A DNA stretch of 64,000 nt from assembly GCF_028596125.1 (NCBI RefSeq), contig NZ_CP117229.1, positions 666,001-730,000 of the forward strand. The letters run 5' to 3'. Within the stretch, counting starts at the first letter, position 1; each line of letters begins with the position of its first letter. Source of the DNA: Listeria innocua (GTDB taxonomy: Bacteria; Bacillota; Bacilli; Lactobacillales; Listeriaceae). A program made the position numbers and the translations under genes. Below are positions 1 to 8,723 of this stretch, piece after piece. The notes under the pieces were generated by a model, which saw only the letters and a program-made list of their open reading frames with translations, searched no databases and was not told the DNA's origin.

Positions 1-144
1 ATGAATGCGTTTATTATAAAAATTACGTTTGGGATTTTCATCCTTGCGTGCGCAGTTCCTATCTTGAGTACAGTTTTTAAAAATTTGACAGATGAGATGA
101 TTCAACAATATGTGTCGTTTTTTGATTATTTACTGAAAAAATAG
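1..144 (+). CDS. fliR: Flagellar export protein FliR, C-terminal end (partial)
   Basis: An open frame runs in from the left edge and stops at TAG 142-144. It encodes about 48 residues, with a hydrophobic segment followed by a short amphipathic lysine-ended tail. It lies 15 bases before flhB, and FliR precedes FlhB in most Firmicute flagellar operons. The visible part fits the last membrane helix and tail of FliR, a polytopic protein of the type III export gate. An ATG sits at base 1, but this is probably an internal methionine. The identity rests mainly on context, because little conserved sequence is visible. Confidence 0.72.
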   Translation: MNAFIIKITFGIFILACAVPILSTVFKNLTDEMIQQYVSFFDYLLKK

Positions 145-159
145 GGAGGAGAAAAAAGC

Positions 160-1206
160 TTGGCGAAGGATAATAAGACGGAAAAAGCAACGCCGCGCCG
201 CATTAAGAAAGCTCGAAACGAAGGTAATGTGGCGAAAAGTAAAGAACTTAATAATGCTTTTTCACTGCTGATTGTAGCTGGGCTTCTTTATTTTTTTGGA
301 GAAATGTTTATTAAAAACACGATCCAAGCATTTGTTGCTCTTTTAAAACAGCCGCCGAAGCTTGCTAGCATGGAAAGTTATAGTTTGTTTTATTTAATGG
401 AATTTGGCAAAGTGCTAATGCCTGTCATGGTGATGGTAGTTATTTTCGGTTTAATGAACTACGGGGTGCAGGTCGGGATCTTGTTTTCCGCAAAGGCTGT
501 GAAACCTCAGTTCAAACGACTGAATCCGGCGAACTATTTTAAGCGTGTGTTTAGTGTCAAGGGGATTGTCGAAGTTGTTAAAGCATTACTTCTAATCACA
601 TTACTTTCTTATGTGGCTTACATTGGCTTTCGGGATCACTTAGATACACTCATTAGTTACACTGGACAAAATTGGCTCTACTCACTCAGTCAAATTTTCG
701 CTTTATTTAAAAATGAATTTCTAGCTTTATTCCTAGTAATCGCGGTAATTGGGCTGCTCGACTTCTTTTACCAACGCTACGATTATAAAAAAGGTTTGCG
801 GATGTCAAAGCAAGAAATTAAAGATGAAATGAAGGATTCGGAAGGGCGCCCGGAAGTGAAGCAACGCCAACGAAGCATTGCACGGGGACTTCTCCAAGGT
901 TCGATTACGAAAAAAATGGCGGACGCAACTTTTGTCGTTAATAATCCGACGCATATCTCGGTCGTGATGCGTTATGACAAAACAAAAGACCATGCGCCCA
1001 AATTGCTCGTTAAAGGGGAAGATGAGCTGGCACTGTTTATAAGACAGGTGGCGGATACGGACGGGGTACCGATGATTACAAATAGACAACTGGCGCGAAG
1101 TATTTACTATACGACGAATCCAGATGAATACATACAAGAAGATTTATATAAAGATGTTATTGAAGTGATGAAAGAATTGATGGACGCAGACAAAATCAAG
1201 TTCTAA
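160..1206 (+). CDS. flhB: Flagellar export switch protein FlhB
   Basis: FlhB is the export-gate protein that switches secretion from rod/hook subunits to filament subunits. The 348-residue product has a basic N-terminus, about four membrane helices in residues 30-210, and a cytoplasmic C-terminal domain. The self-cleavage motif NPTH is at residues 262-265, followed by the usual VVMRYD-like strand. The length is normal for the family. The start is TTG at 160, set by the SD AGGGAGGAG just upstream. It sits between fliR and flhA. Confidence 0.96.
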   Translation: MAKDNKTEKATPRRIKKARNEGNVAKSKELNNAFSLLIVAGLLYFFGEMFIKNTIQAFVALLKQPPKLASMESYSLFYLMEFGKVLMPVMVMVVIFGLMNYGVQVGILFSAKAVKPQFKRLNPANYFKRVFSVKGIVEVVKALLLITLLSYVAYIGFRDHLDTLISYTGQNWLYSLSQIFALFKNEFLALFLVIAVIGLLDFFYQRYDYKKGLRMSKQEIKDEMKDSEGRPEVKQRQRSIARGLLQGSITKKMADATFVVNNPTHISVVMRYDKTKDHAPKLLVKGEDELALFIRQVADTDGVPMITNRQLARSIYYTTNPDEYIQEDLYKDVIEVMKELMDADKIKF

Positions 1207-1252
1207 CAACATATGAGCGACCTTTCTAAACTTAGAAAAGGCAGGTTTCAAA

Positions 1253-3328
1253 ATGGGGAATTTAGGTGCTATAAAAAAATATTTTGCTATCTTGATTGCG
1301 GTCTCGTTTGTTATTGCACTTATTGTGCCATTACCTCCATTTGTGTTGGATTTAGTGCTTGTGACGATCTTGGCGTTCTCAGTGTTAGTTTACATGCGTG
1401 CCACATCAATTAAAGATTGGAATGAATTGAAGTCATTTCCGTCTTTACTACTTTTGATGGGGATATTTCGTGTTTCGATTAATATTTCTACGACGAGGGC
1501 GATTTTAACTACAGGAGATCCGGGACAAGTAATTAAACAGTTCGGGAACTTTGTTATTGGCAGTAATTTTGTTGTTGGGATTGTAATTTTTATTATTCTA
1601 ATCGTCTTTCAGTTTATTGTGGCAAATGGTTCATCCCGGACAGCTGAAGTTGCTGCCAGATTTACGCTTGATGCTTTACCTGGTAAACAAATGGCGATTG
1701 ATGCGGATCTGAATCAACGTTTGATTACAGAGCCGGAAGCGAAAGAAAAACGCGCTTACTTGAATATGGAAACCGAATTTTACGGGGCAATGGACGGAGC
1801 TGGGAAATTTGTAAAAGGGGACGTTCTTTTTACCGTTTTGCTAGCTGTTGTTAATATCGTTTTTGGTTTAATTGTCGGAATGGTTCAAGGCGGACTGTCA
1901 TTCGGAGAGGCTGCGGTTAAATATACGGAGTTAACTATCGGGGACGGTATCGTGAGCCAAATCGGTTCACTACTAATGGCAATGTCAGCCGGGGTCATTG
2001 TTACTCGAGTGTTTGATGGTTCGGATGATAACGTTGCGGTCGGGATTTTTAAAGAATTAATGCAAAACTCGGTGGTTGTTTATACGCTTGCTGCAATGTT
2101 TATCTTAATGGGCGTATTTAGCCCACTCCCTGCGATTCCTTTTGTCGGAATTGGGATTGTGCTTGGTATTATCGGTTACCGTACGCAATTTAATTTAAAG
2201 AAAAAAGAACAGTTGGAACTGGAAAAAGAAATGGAGCTTATCCAGTCGGAAACAAGCTCTGCTGAAGCGGAACACAACCAAGCATTTGGGGCAGCACGCG
2301 AGAAATTCCCAGTGGTGGTCGAACTTGGCTTAAATATTGCGGCACTCGTGAAACAAAAAATGAATGGTGAAACGGCGAAAGATAAAGTCGTCTTGATGCG
2401 AAAATCGATTTTACAAGATTTAGGCATTGGCGTTCCTGGGATTAATTTTAAAGATAATACAAGTTTTCAGCCGCGCGGGAAATACGAAATTAAAGTAAAA
2501 GGTGTTGCGGTTGCGAGCGGGGTTTTAAAAGCAGGACATTTATTAGCGTTAAAAACACCAGGCGTGATGATGGACCTTGACGCTGAGCCGACGAAGGATC
2601 CGATTTTCGGGGAAGATGGTTATTGGATTTTGCCGGGAGAATTGGAAGATGCGCAAATGAAAAACTATCAGGTGCTTGAGCCGCTGAGTATTTTAATTAC
2701 CCACCTGGATGTCGTTTTACGGAAAAACTTACATGAACTACTGATGCGCCAACAAATTAAAGATTTAATTGACGGGCTTGCTGATGAAAACCAAATTTTA
2801 ATTGATGAAATTAAGAAAAAAGAAATTGATTATTCGTTGATTCAAGGGGTACTTAGACAACTTTTGAAAGAAGGTATTTCAGTTCGTGATTTACCAACGA
2901 TTGTCGAAGGAATTATTGACGGACAAACAATTTATCCGAATGATCTAGACGGAATTACAGCTTTTGTCAGAGAGCGGATTTCAAAAGTCATTTGTGAGCA
3001 AGCGAAAAACCAAGATGGCAAAATTTACGCGCTACTTTTACAAGATTCGATTGAAATGGATACGGAAATTGTTAACACGCCGTATTATGGCTACGCGCTG
3101 AACTGGGCGCTCGATAAAGAACTGCCAATCATCCAAAAAGTAAGAGATACCGTAAATAAAGCGCAACTTACTGGACGCGAACCAGTCATTTTAACAAGGC
3201 GGAAAGATTTTCGTTTTGGCTTTGTACGAGTTCTAGAAAGGTATCAATTGGATGTACCGGTGCTCTCTATTAGTGAACTGTCACCGGAAACGGAAGTGGA
3301 GCAAATTGCGTTGATTGAACCAACTTGA
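1253..3328 (+). CDS. flhA: Flagellar export protein FlhA
   Basis: FlhA is the large export-gate subunit whose C-terminal domain forms the docking ring for chaperone-substrate complexes. The 691-residue product has about eight membrane helices in the first ~325 residues. The FHIPEP-family cytoplasmic-loop signature begins at R129 (RTAEVAARFTLDALPGKQM). A charged linker at about 330-350 leads to the soluble C-terminal domain. A short overlapping reading frame at 1213 is not a gene. The gap to flhB is 46 bases, and flhF follows after 21 bases with a strong SD, so the genes are probably co-transcribed. Confidence 0.97.
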   Translation: MGNLGAIKKYFAILIAVSFVIALIVPLPPFVLDLVLVTILAFSVLVYMRATSIKDWNELKSFPSLLLLMGIFRVSINISTTRAILTTGDPGQVIKQFGNFVIGSNFVVGIVIFIILIVFQFIVANGSSRTAEVAARFTLDALPGKQMAIDADLNQRLITEPEAKEKRAYLNMETEFYGAMDGAGKFVKGDVLFTVLLAVVNIVFGLIVGMVQGGLSFGEAAVKYTELTIGDGIVSQIGSLLMAMSAGVIVTRVFDGSDDNVAVGIFKELMQNSVVVYTLAAMFILMGVFSPLPAIPFVGIGIVLGIIGYRTQFNLKKKEQLELEKEMELIQSETSSAEAEHNQAFGAAREKFPVVVELGLNIAALVKQKMNGETAKDKVVLMRKSILQDLGIGVPGINFKDNTSFQPRGKYEIKVKGVAVASGVLKAGHLLALKTPGVMMDLDAEPTKDPIFGEDGYWILPGELEDAQMKNYQVLEPLSILITHLDVVLRKNLHELLMRQQIKDLIDGLADENQILIDEIKKKEIDYSLIQGVLRQLLKEGISVRDLPTIVEGIIDGQTIYPNDLDGITAFVRERISKVICEQAKNQDGKIYALLLQDSIEMDTEIVNTPYYGYALNWALDKELPIIQKVRDTVNKAQLTGREPVILTRRKDFRFGFVRVLERYQLDVPVLSISELSPETEVEQIALIEPT

Positions 3329-3349
3329 TGAGGGAGGTAATCCGTAGAA

Positions 3350-4573
3350 ATGGGAAAACATTTAGTGGAAAAGATGGAAATTTTTAAGGCGAATTCCAAG
3401 CGAGAAATACATAAAAAAATTCGCTTAGTAACGAACGAGCCATATAAAATTACGGATGAACGTGTCACAAAGCTTGGGATTTTTAAGAAACAGTATGAAG
3501 TGACGGCGGTCATTATGAGTGAAGTAGCGATAGCAGATGGTCGAATGGACTTCCAAGAAACCTTTCAAAAATCAGTTGTGAAAACGAGACCAAAAACGGA
3601 CGATTTATTAAAAAAGGAAAAACTACTAGAAATGCTTGCCGCGGGGGCGGAACTTGCACAGTCAACGCCACTCCTTGAAGAACGTAAAACACAAGAAGAA
3701 GAGCTTACAACTATGCGCCTTGAACTGGCGGCATTAAACCGCGAGCTTGCTGTAAAAATGCGTGAGGAGCGCGAGCAAAATAGTGATTTCGTGAAATTTT
3801 TGAAGAGCCGCGGAATAAGCGATACGTATGTGGCAGACTTTATGCAGGCGGGACGAAAACAGTTTAAACAAGTGGAAACAGCTCATTTAGACGATATTAC
3901 CGATTGGTTTGTCCCGTATTTATCAGGAAAATTAGCGGTGGAAGATTCATTTGACTTAAGCAACCACCGAATTATTTCTTTAATTGGGCAAACCGGTGTT
4001 GGGAAAACGACGACACTTGTAAAACTGGGCTGGCAACTTTTGAAGCAAAATCGCACAGTTGGTTTTATTACAACAGATACTTTCCGCTCGGGTGCGGTAG
4101 AGCAGTTCCAAGGTTACGCGGATAAACTTGACGTCGAACTCATCGTTGCGACAAGCCCTGCTGAACTGGAAGAAGCCGTGCAGTACATGACGTATGTTAG
4201 CGGTGTGGATCATATTTTGATTGATACGGTTGGTAGGAACTATTTGGCGGAGGAATCGGTAAGTGAAATCGCTGCATATACGAATGTCGTTCATCCGGAT
4301 CTAACTTGTTTTACATTTTCTTCTGGTATGAAAAGTGCTGATGTGATGACGATTTTACCAAAACTAGCAGAAATTCCAATCGATGGTTTTATTATTACAA
4401 AAATGGATGAAACGACCCGAATTGGTGATTTATACACGGTAATGCAAGAAACGAATTTGCCGGTGCTCTATATGACTGACGGGCAAAATATAACCGAAAA
4501 TATTTTCAGACCAAAAAGTCGTTGGTTGGCAGAACGATTTGTTGGGACGGATAGGAGGCAGGTACTGGAATGA
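3350..4573 (+). CDS. flhF: Flagellar SRP-type GTPase FlhF
   Basis: FlhF is the SRP-family GTPase that helps place or number flagella. The 407-residue protein has a poorly conserved, charged N-terminal region, an N domain, and a GTPase domain. The P-loop GQTGVGKT is at residues 213-220, followed by DTVGR (usually DTAGR) and TKMDE, the guanine-specificity motif. The SD is GGGAGG. The last codon overlaps the flgG start (shared ATGA-type junction, 4 bases), which suggests translational coupling. No flhG/ylxH partner is seen next to it; flgG follows directly. Confidence 0.94.
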   Translation: MGKHLVEKMEIFKANSKREIHKKIRLVTNEPYKITDERVTKLGIFKKQYEVTAVIMSEVAIADGRMDFQETFQKSVVKTRPKTDDLLKKEKLLEMLAAGAELAQSTPLLEERKTQEEELTTMRLELAALNRELAVKMREEREQNSDFVKFLKSRGISDTYVADFMQAGRKQFKQVETAHLDDITDWFVPYLSGKLAVEDSFDLSNHRIISLIGQTGVGKTTTLVKLGWQLLKQNRTVGFITTDTFRSGAVEQFQGYADKLDVELIVATSPAELEEAVQYMTYVSGVDHILIDTVGRNYLAEESVSEIAAYTNVVHPDLTCFTFSSGMKSADVMTILPKLAEIPIDGFIITKMDETTRIGDLYTVMQETNLPVLYMTDGQNITENIFRPKSRWLAERFVGTDRRQVLE

Positions 4574-5349
4574 AAGGATTATACATTGGAGCAGCTGGGA
4601 TGATGAACTATATGCAACATATTCAGGTTCATTCTAATAACGTGGCAAATGCGCAGACGCCAGGTTTTAAATTTGATCAGCTCACAAGTGAAGTTATTTC
4701 TAGGAATAAGGTGAACTATCAGAACAGTCCTGTCGCTAGGCAAGTTGGAACGATTGATTACGGCGTTCGACCAGCGGCGACACATATTAATTTAACGGCT
4801 GGATCAAGTTATATTACGAACCGCGACCGAGATTTCTTTATGCAAGACACAAATCCAGAACAAGGTAGTAATTTTTTCATTACTGCCAAAAATGGTGAGA
4901 TTTCTCTTTCAAGAGGCGGACAGTTCCATACTGATCAATTTGGTTTTTTGCGGACGGCAGATGGCGCCAATATACTCAGCTCAACCGGAGAAGCGATTCA
5001 AGTTGGCCAAAAAACAGCTATCCGAGCCGAAGCAAACGGTGATTTATATAATGCAGAAACTAATCAATACTTGGGACGTCTTGGAACAAAATTTGTTTCA
5101 GCAGATCAAGTGGACAGCTTAGTGAAAGACGGAGAAGGAAGGCTTCACGTCAATGGAATAAACACCATGAATCTACCAGCTGGACAAGGGAATATTCAAA
5201 ACGGTGTACTGGAAACGTCCAATGTCGATTTAGGCGTGGAAATGGTACAACTGATGGATAACCAGCGCATGGTACAAGCTTCAAAAAATGTCGTGAATAT
5301 GTTTGACAAAGTATACGACAAAGAAGCAACCGGATTAATTCGTCAGTAA
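4570..5349 (+). CDS. flgG: Flagellar rod protein FlgG (FlgG/FlhO/FlhP type)
   Basis: This is an axial protein of the basal-body rod. The 259-residue product has the N-terminal axial signature (MKGLYIGAAGMMNYMQ, then SNNVANAQTPGFK) and the C-terminal one (SNVDLGVEMVQLMDNQRMVQASKNVV). Both heptad-rich ends polymerise in the rod. It overlaps flhF by 4 bases. It is the only FlgG/FlgF-like gene in the window, so it presumably serves as the distal rod. The alternative family names FlhO/FlhP cannot be separated by sight. Confidence 0.92.
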   Translation: MKGLYIGAAGMMNYMQHIQVHSNNVANAQTPGFKFDQLTSEVISRNKVNYQNSPVARQVGTIDYGVRPAATHINLTAGSSYITNRDRDFFMQDTNPEQGSNFFITAKNGEISLSRGGQFHTDQFGFLRTADGANILSSTGEAIQVGQKTAIRAEANGDLYNAETNQYLGRLGTKFVSADQVDSLVKDGEGRLHVNGINTMNLPAGQGNIQNGVLETSNVDLGVEMVQLMDNQRMVQASKNVVNMFDKVYDKEATGLIRQ

Positions 5350-5377
5350 CGACCTAGCTAAGGGGAGGGGAAAAAGA

Positions 5378-6166
5378 ATGATTCCAGATTTGGAGAAGGA
5401 TTATCTTTACTTTACTCGTGTCGTCAAAAGGGACTTAGGTTTAGATTTAACGCTTTATAAAGAAACACAAATGAAACGGCGGATTTTATCTTTTATCGTG
5501 AAGAAAAAATATATTACATTTGGAGAATTTTTCAAACATCTTAAAAAAGATGCATTGCTTTTAGATGAGTTCATTAGTTTGATTACAATCAACGTTTCTG
5601 CTTTTTTTCGGAACCGCAATCGTTGGGATGTGCTAGAAAAACAAGTGATTCCAAGACTGCTTGAAGATAGTCGCGGGAAGCTTCGCGTGTGGAGTGCGGC
5701 TTGTTCATCAGGGGAAGAGCCGTATTCGCTAGCAATTATGATGGAACGTTCGGTGGGCACGCGGCACTATGATATTTTGGCAACGGATCTCGAACCAGCT
5801 ATTTTAAAACGAGCAGTCATCGGAGAATATCAAAGCCGCCAAATGGAAGAATTAAACGAACAAGAACGACGTAGCGCATTCATTGAAAAAGGGGATACAT
5901 ATCAGATTTTACCTGAATATCGTAAAGCTATTCGTTTTCGACGTCACGATTTGCTGACGGATTACTACGAAAAAGGCTTTGACTTAATTGTCTGTCGCAA
6001 TGTGCTGATTTATTTCACGGCAGAAGGAAAACATCAAGCATACCAGAAATTTGCAGATTCACTAAGACGTGGCGGTGTTCTTTTCATCGGAGGTTCAGAG
6101 CAGATTTTGAACCCGGCTGACTACGGGCTTGCCACATTAAATAATTTTTTCTACATAAAAACCTAG
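5378..6166 (+). CDS. cheR: Chemotaxis protein methyltransferase CheR
   Basis: CheR transfers methyl groups from S-adenosylmethionine to glutamates of chemoreceptors. The 262-residue protein has an N-terminal helical domain and a Rossmann methyltransferase domain. The SAM-binding stretch is VWSAACSSGEEPYSLA at about residue 107, and the VCRNVLIYF motif is at about 205. The SD is GGGGAGGGG upstream of ATG 5378. The opposing enzyme CheB is absent from this window, so how the methylation is reversed is not visible here. Confidence 0.95.
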   Translation: MIPDLEKDYLYFTRVVKRDLGLDLTLYKETQMKRRILSFIVKKKYITFGEFFKHLKKDALLLDEFISLITINVSAFFRNRNRWDVLEKQVIPRLLEDSRGKLRVWSAACSSGEEPYSLAIMMERSVGTRHYDILATDLEPAILKRAVIGEYQSRQMEELNEQERRSAFIEKGDTYQILPEYRKAIRFRRHDLLTDYYEKGFDLIVCRNVLIYFTAEGKHQAYQKFADSLRRGGVLFIGGSEQILNPADYGLATLNNFFYIKT

Positions 6167-6190
6167 CAAAAACGAAATGGAGTTGGTTAG

Positions 6191-6526
6191 ATGGGACGAA
6201 TGGAAAACATTAAAAATTTAGCGTTTTTTGAGGACAAACCAGGACTCGCAGAACAAATTTTAATGCTTGAAAAGAAAGAGCAACTTTTTTTACCAAATGA
6301 ATTTGAAATTAGACAAACAGTTGGCTATGAAATCGGGGATAAAGAAGTCATTCTAGGCCGACTCGAGTCGTTTTATTTTCTCGCTTTAAAAGGTGTTAAA
6401 GAAGAAAATTACCGCTCGCAAGCATTTGCCAGTGAAGCGGATGCCAAAGCGTTTTTCGTTCATTTACCAGAAATGGAAAACGAGTTAATTGCTTTTTGGT
6501 TAAATGAAGTGGAATTAGTTCGCTGA
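6191..6526 (+). CDS. Small protein of unknown function between cheR and motA
   Basis: This is a 111-residue acidic protein with no signal peptide or membrane segment and no domain that I recognise. It lies 24 bases after cheR and 26 bases before motA on the same strand, so it is almost certainly co-transcribed with them. Its position matches the hypothetical gene that I recall between cheR and motA in Listeria. ATG 6191 and ATG 6200 are both possible starts; the SD-like GGAG upstream favours 6191. A motility role is inferred from context only. Confidence 0.75.
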   Translation: MGRMENIKNLAFFEDKPGLAEQILMLEKKEQLFLPNEFEIRQTVGYEIGDKEVILGRLESFYFLALKGVKEENYRSQAFASEADAKAFFVHLPEMENELIAFWLNEVELVR

Positions 6527-6552
6527 AAAAAGTAGGTGGGAGATGAAGTAAC

Positions 6553-7404
6553 GTGGAAATAACAACGATTATAGGACTTGTGTTGGCAGTGATAGTCATT
6601 GCGGGTTCGTTTATGATTCAAAATATATCACTGGCGATGTTATTTAGCGCAGAAGCATTAATTGTTATCATTCTTGGGACAATTACGGCTGTTATGATGG
6701 CGCACCCATGGAGTGATGTAAAAGTAGTACCGAAACTGTTTAAAATTCTTTTCACTAAAGAAAAGATGCCAGACAAAGTAGAGATACTTGTGCAGTACAA
6801 AGAATATGCCGATGAAATTAGGCGTAGCGGCGTACTTGCGCTAGAAGACTCAGTAGATGAAATTGAAGATCCATTTATGAAACGAGGCATGCGTCTAGTA
6901 GTAGATGGACAATCTTCCCCAGAATTTTTACGGGATGTTTTGGAAGAAGAAGTGGCTAGTATGGAAGAACGCCATGCTGCTTATGCCAAGATTTTTGCAT
7001 CGGCTGGAGCATATGCCCCGACGCTCGGTGTACTTGGAGCAGCAATGGGACTCATTCATGCGATGGGAGAAATGTCGAATCCAGATAAGCTTAGCGAAGC
7101 AATAGCCGCGGCGTTTGTTTGTACGATTTTCGGTATTTTCACCGGTTACGTGCTTTGGACACCATTTGCCAATAAATTAAAAGTAAAATCACAAAAAGAA
7201 GTGCATTTGCGATATATGATGATTGAGGGAGTCGTTGCGCTTCAAGAAAGAAATGCACCACGTGTTGTGGAAGAACGTTTATTATCTTTTTTAAGTCCAA
7301 AAGAGAAAGATGTGCTGCGAAATGGAAAAGGGAAGAAAACGAGAGAAGTGGAGGAAATTGAGCGTGGCCAAGCGTCGCAAGAAACCGCAGGAGGAACACG
7401 TTGA
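6553..7404 (+). CDS. motA: Flagellar stator protein MotA
   Basis: MotA is the proton-channel subunit that converts ion flow into torque on the FliG ring. The 283-residue protein has two N-terminal membrane helices, a charged cytoplasmic loop, and a second helix pair (PTLGVLGAAMGLIHAMG and the following FVCTIFGIFTGYVL). This is the MotA/ExbB fold. The start is GTG at 6553, with SD GTGGGAG about ten bases upstream. The 3' end overlaps motB by about 41 bases, which is longer than usual. Confidence 0.95.
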   Translation: MEITTIIGLVLAVIVIAGSFMIQNISLAMLFSAEALIVIILGTITAVMMAHPWSDVKVVPKLFKILFTKEKMPDKVEILVQYKEYADEIRRSGVLALEDSVDEIEDPFMKRGMRLVVDGQSSPEFLRDVLEEEVASMEERHAAYAKIFASAGAYAPTLGVLGAAMGLIHAMGEMSNPDKLSEAIAAAFVCTIFGIFTGYVLWTPFANKLKVKSQKEVHLRYMMIEGVVALQERNAPRVVEERLLSFLSPKEKDVLRNGKGKKTREVEEIERGQASQETAGGTR

Positions 7405-8191
7405 TGAAACGTGGTTAATTCCATATAGTGATTTGCTGACACTTTTACTTGCGCTATTCATCGTTCTGTTTGCCTCCAGTTCCGTTGATGCTAAGAAATT
7501 CGAACAAATGGGAAATGCATTTAAGAAAATTGTTGAGGAAGGCGCGGCAGGCAATCAAGCATATGTATCCAAAGAAAAAGGACCAGATGATCCAAATGTG
7601 AATGCAGTCTTGAAGGCGATGGAAGAGCAGGATAAAAAGAAAGAAGCAAACGAACAAGAGAAAGCCAAAAAAGCAGCAGCTGCCTTACTTAAAAAGCAAA
7701 ACGAAGAAAAGATTGAAGCATTTAAAAAACAAATCGATAGCTATATAGCAGCAGAGCATTTGGGAGCAAAAATTACGACGAAATACTCAGACGAAGGGCT
7801 TTTAATCACCATTCGCGATGATATTTTATTCCAATCTGGTAGCGCAGAATTATCTGCAGACAAACGCGAGATAGCCAAAGAAATCGGCGAACTATTTGCG
7901 CAAGGTAAAGGAACGATGGAAGGTATTGTTTCCGGGCATACCGATAATGTGCCAATAAGTACATCGATTTATTCCTCCAACTGGGAACTAAGCGTCGCGC
8001 GTGCTGTTAATTTCATGGAAGCAATTATTCAAGAAAACAGCGAAGTCAACCCAGGTGAGTTTAGTGCTCGTGGTTACGGAGAATTCAGACCCGTCGCCAA
8101 AAATGACATTGCAACAAATCGCGAAAAAAATCGGCGTGTAGAAATCATGGTGCGCCCAATTAATCGCGATACACTTGATGAAGATAAGTAG
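7364..8191 (+). CDS. motB: Flagellar stator protein MotB
   Basis: MotB anchors the stator to peptidoglycan and carries the proton-binding aspartate. I place the start at GTG 7364, spaced about nine bases from GGAGG (7349-7353). The upstream ATG 7310 lies inside motA without an SD. This gives 275 residues. D23 precedes the single membrane helix (SDLLTLLLALFIVLFA), a lysine/glutamate-rich linker follows, and the OmpA-like peptidoglycan-binding domain contains GHTDNVP and NWELSVARA. The motAB pair is translationally coupled by overlap. Confidence 0.95.
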   Translation: MAKRRKKPQEEHVDETWLIPYSDLLTLLLALFIVLFASSSVDAKKFEQMGNAFKKIVEEGAAGNQAYVSKEKGPDDPNVNAVLKAMEEQDKKKEANEQEKAKKAAAALLKKQNEEKIEAFKKQIDSYIAAEHLGAKITTKYSDEGLLITIRDDILFQSGSAELSADKREIAKEIGELFAQGKGTMEGIVSGHTDNVPISTSIYSSNWELSVARAVNFMEAIIQENSEVNPGEFSARGYGEFRPVAKNDIATNREKNRRVEIMVRPINRDTLDEDK

Positions 8192-8200
8192 GTGAGTTGA

Positions 8201-8701
8201 TTGCAACTTTTTTTAAGCGGTTCCCATACATTAACAGATTATGACAAACAAGAAATACAAGCATACCTAGAAAAATTTGCACCAGTGAACCATATTCACT
8301 TGCTTTGTTATAAATCAATTGAAAATGAAGTTTTACAATATTTTCTAAAAAAAGAGCATTTGGCTCCGCGGTTGTCAATTTATACATTTGCACCAAAAGA
8401 ATGTTTACCAGAGCCATTTTTATCCGCGATAGACTACTTGGAGCGCCTAGGCAGTAGCTATCAATCATTTGGTTATTTTGATACGGTAATTACCAAGCCG
8501 ACTTATGAGAAATTCTTAGCACAAATTATTAATAAAATGGATTTGGTTTGTTGTTTTTATAACGGGGATAAGCCGACTGATGTGATACCAGTCGATGTAG
8601 CAAAATCGTTCGATGTGCAAAGTATGATTTATGATTTACCTAAAGCGAAAAAACATCTACTACACCGAGCGAGCAGCGATAAAATAAAATTAGTGAATTA
8701 A
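8201..8701 (+). CDS. Unknown protein, possible SLOG/YspA-like Rossmann fold
   Basis: The product is a 166-residue cytoplasmic protein that starts at TTG 8201 after AGGTGAG. The N-terminus (LFLSGSHTLTDYDKQEIQAYL) resembles the opening strand and helix of SLOG-type Rossmann domains such as YspA, which read G-R-x-F-T-D-Y. The later stretch LVCCFYNGDKPTDVIPVDVA resembles the FWDGxSxGTxxxI-A segment of the same fold. Glycine motifs are weak, so ligand binding is uncertain. It lies directly between motB and gmaR, so a link to motility or flagellin modification is plausible but inferred. By visual comparison only. Confidence 0.7.
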   Translation: MQLFLSGSHTLTDYDKQEIQAYLEKFAPVNHIHLLCYKSIENEVLQYFLKKEHLAPRLSIYTFAPKECLPEPFLSAIDYLERLGSSYQSFGYFDTVITKPTYEKFLAQIINKMDLVCCFYNGDKPTDVIPVDVAKSFDVQSMIYDLPKAKKHLLHRASSDKIKLVN

Positions 8702-8723
8702 TTGATAGAAAGAGGGAAGATTC

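Noticed and set aside
1213-1413. 66-codon frame overlapping the start of flhA
   Set aside because: Cysteine-rich out-of-frame shadow of flhA; flhA has full-length family similarity from 1253.
7310-7363. Upstream extension of motB
   Set aside because: No SD at 7310, and the extra residues are a frame-shifted reading of the motA end; GTG 7364 has a spaced GGAGG.
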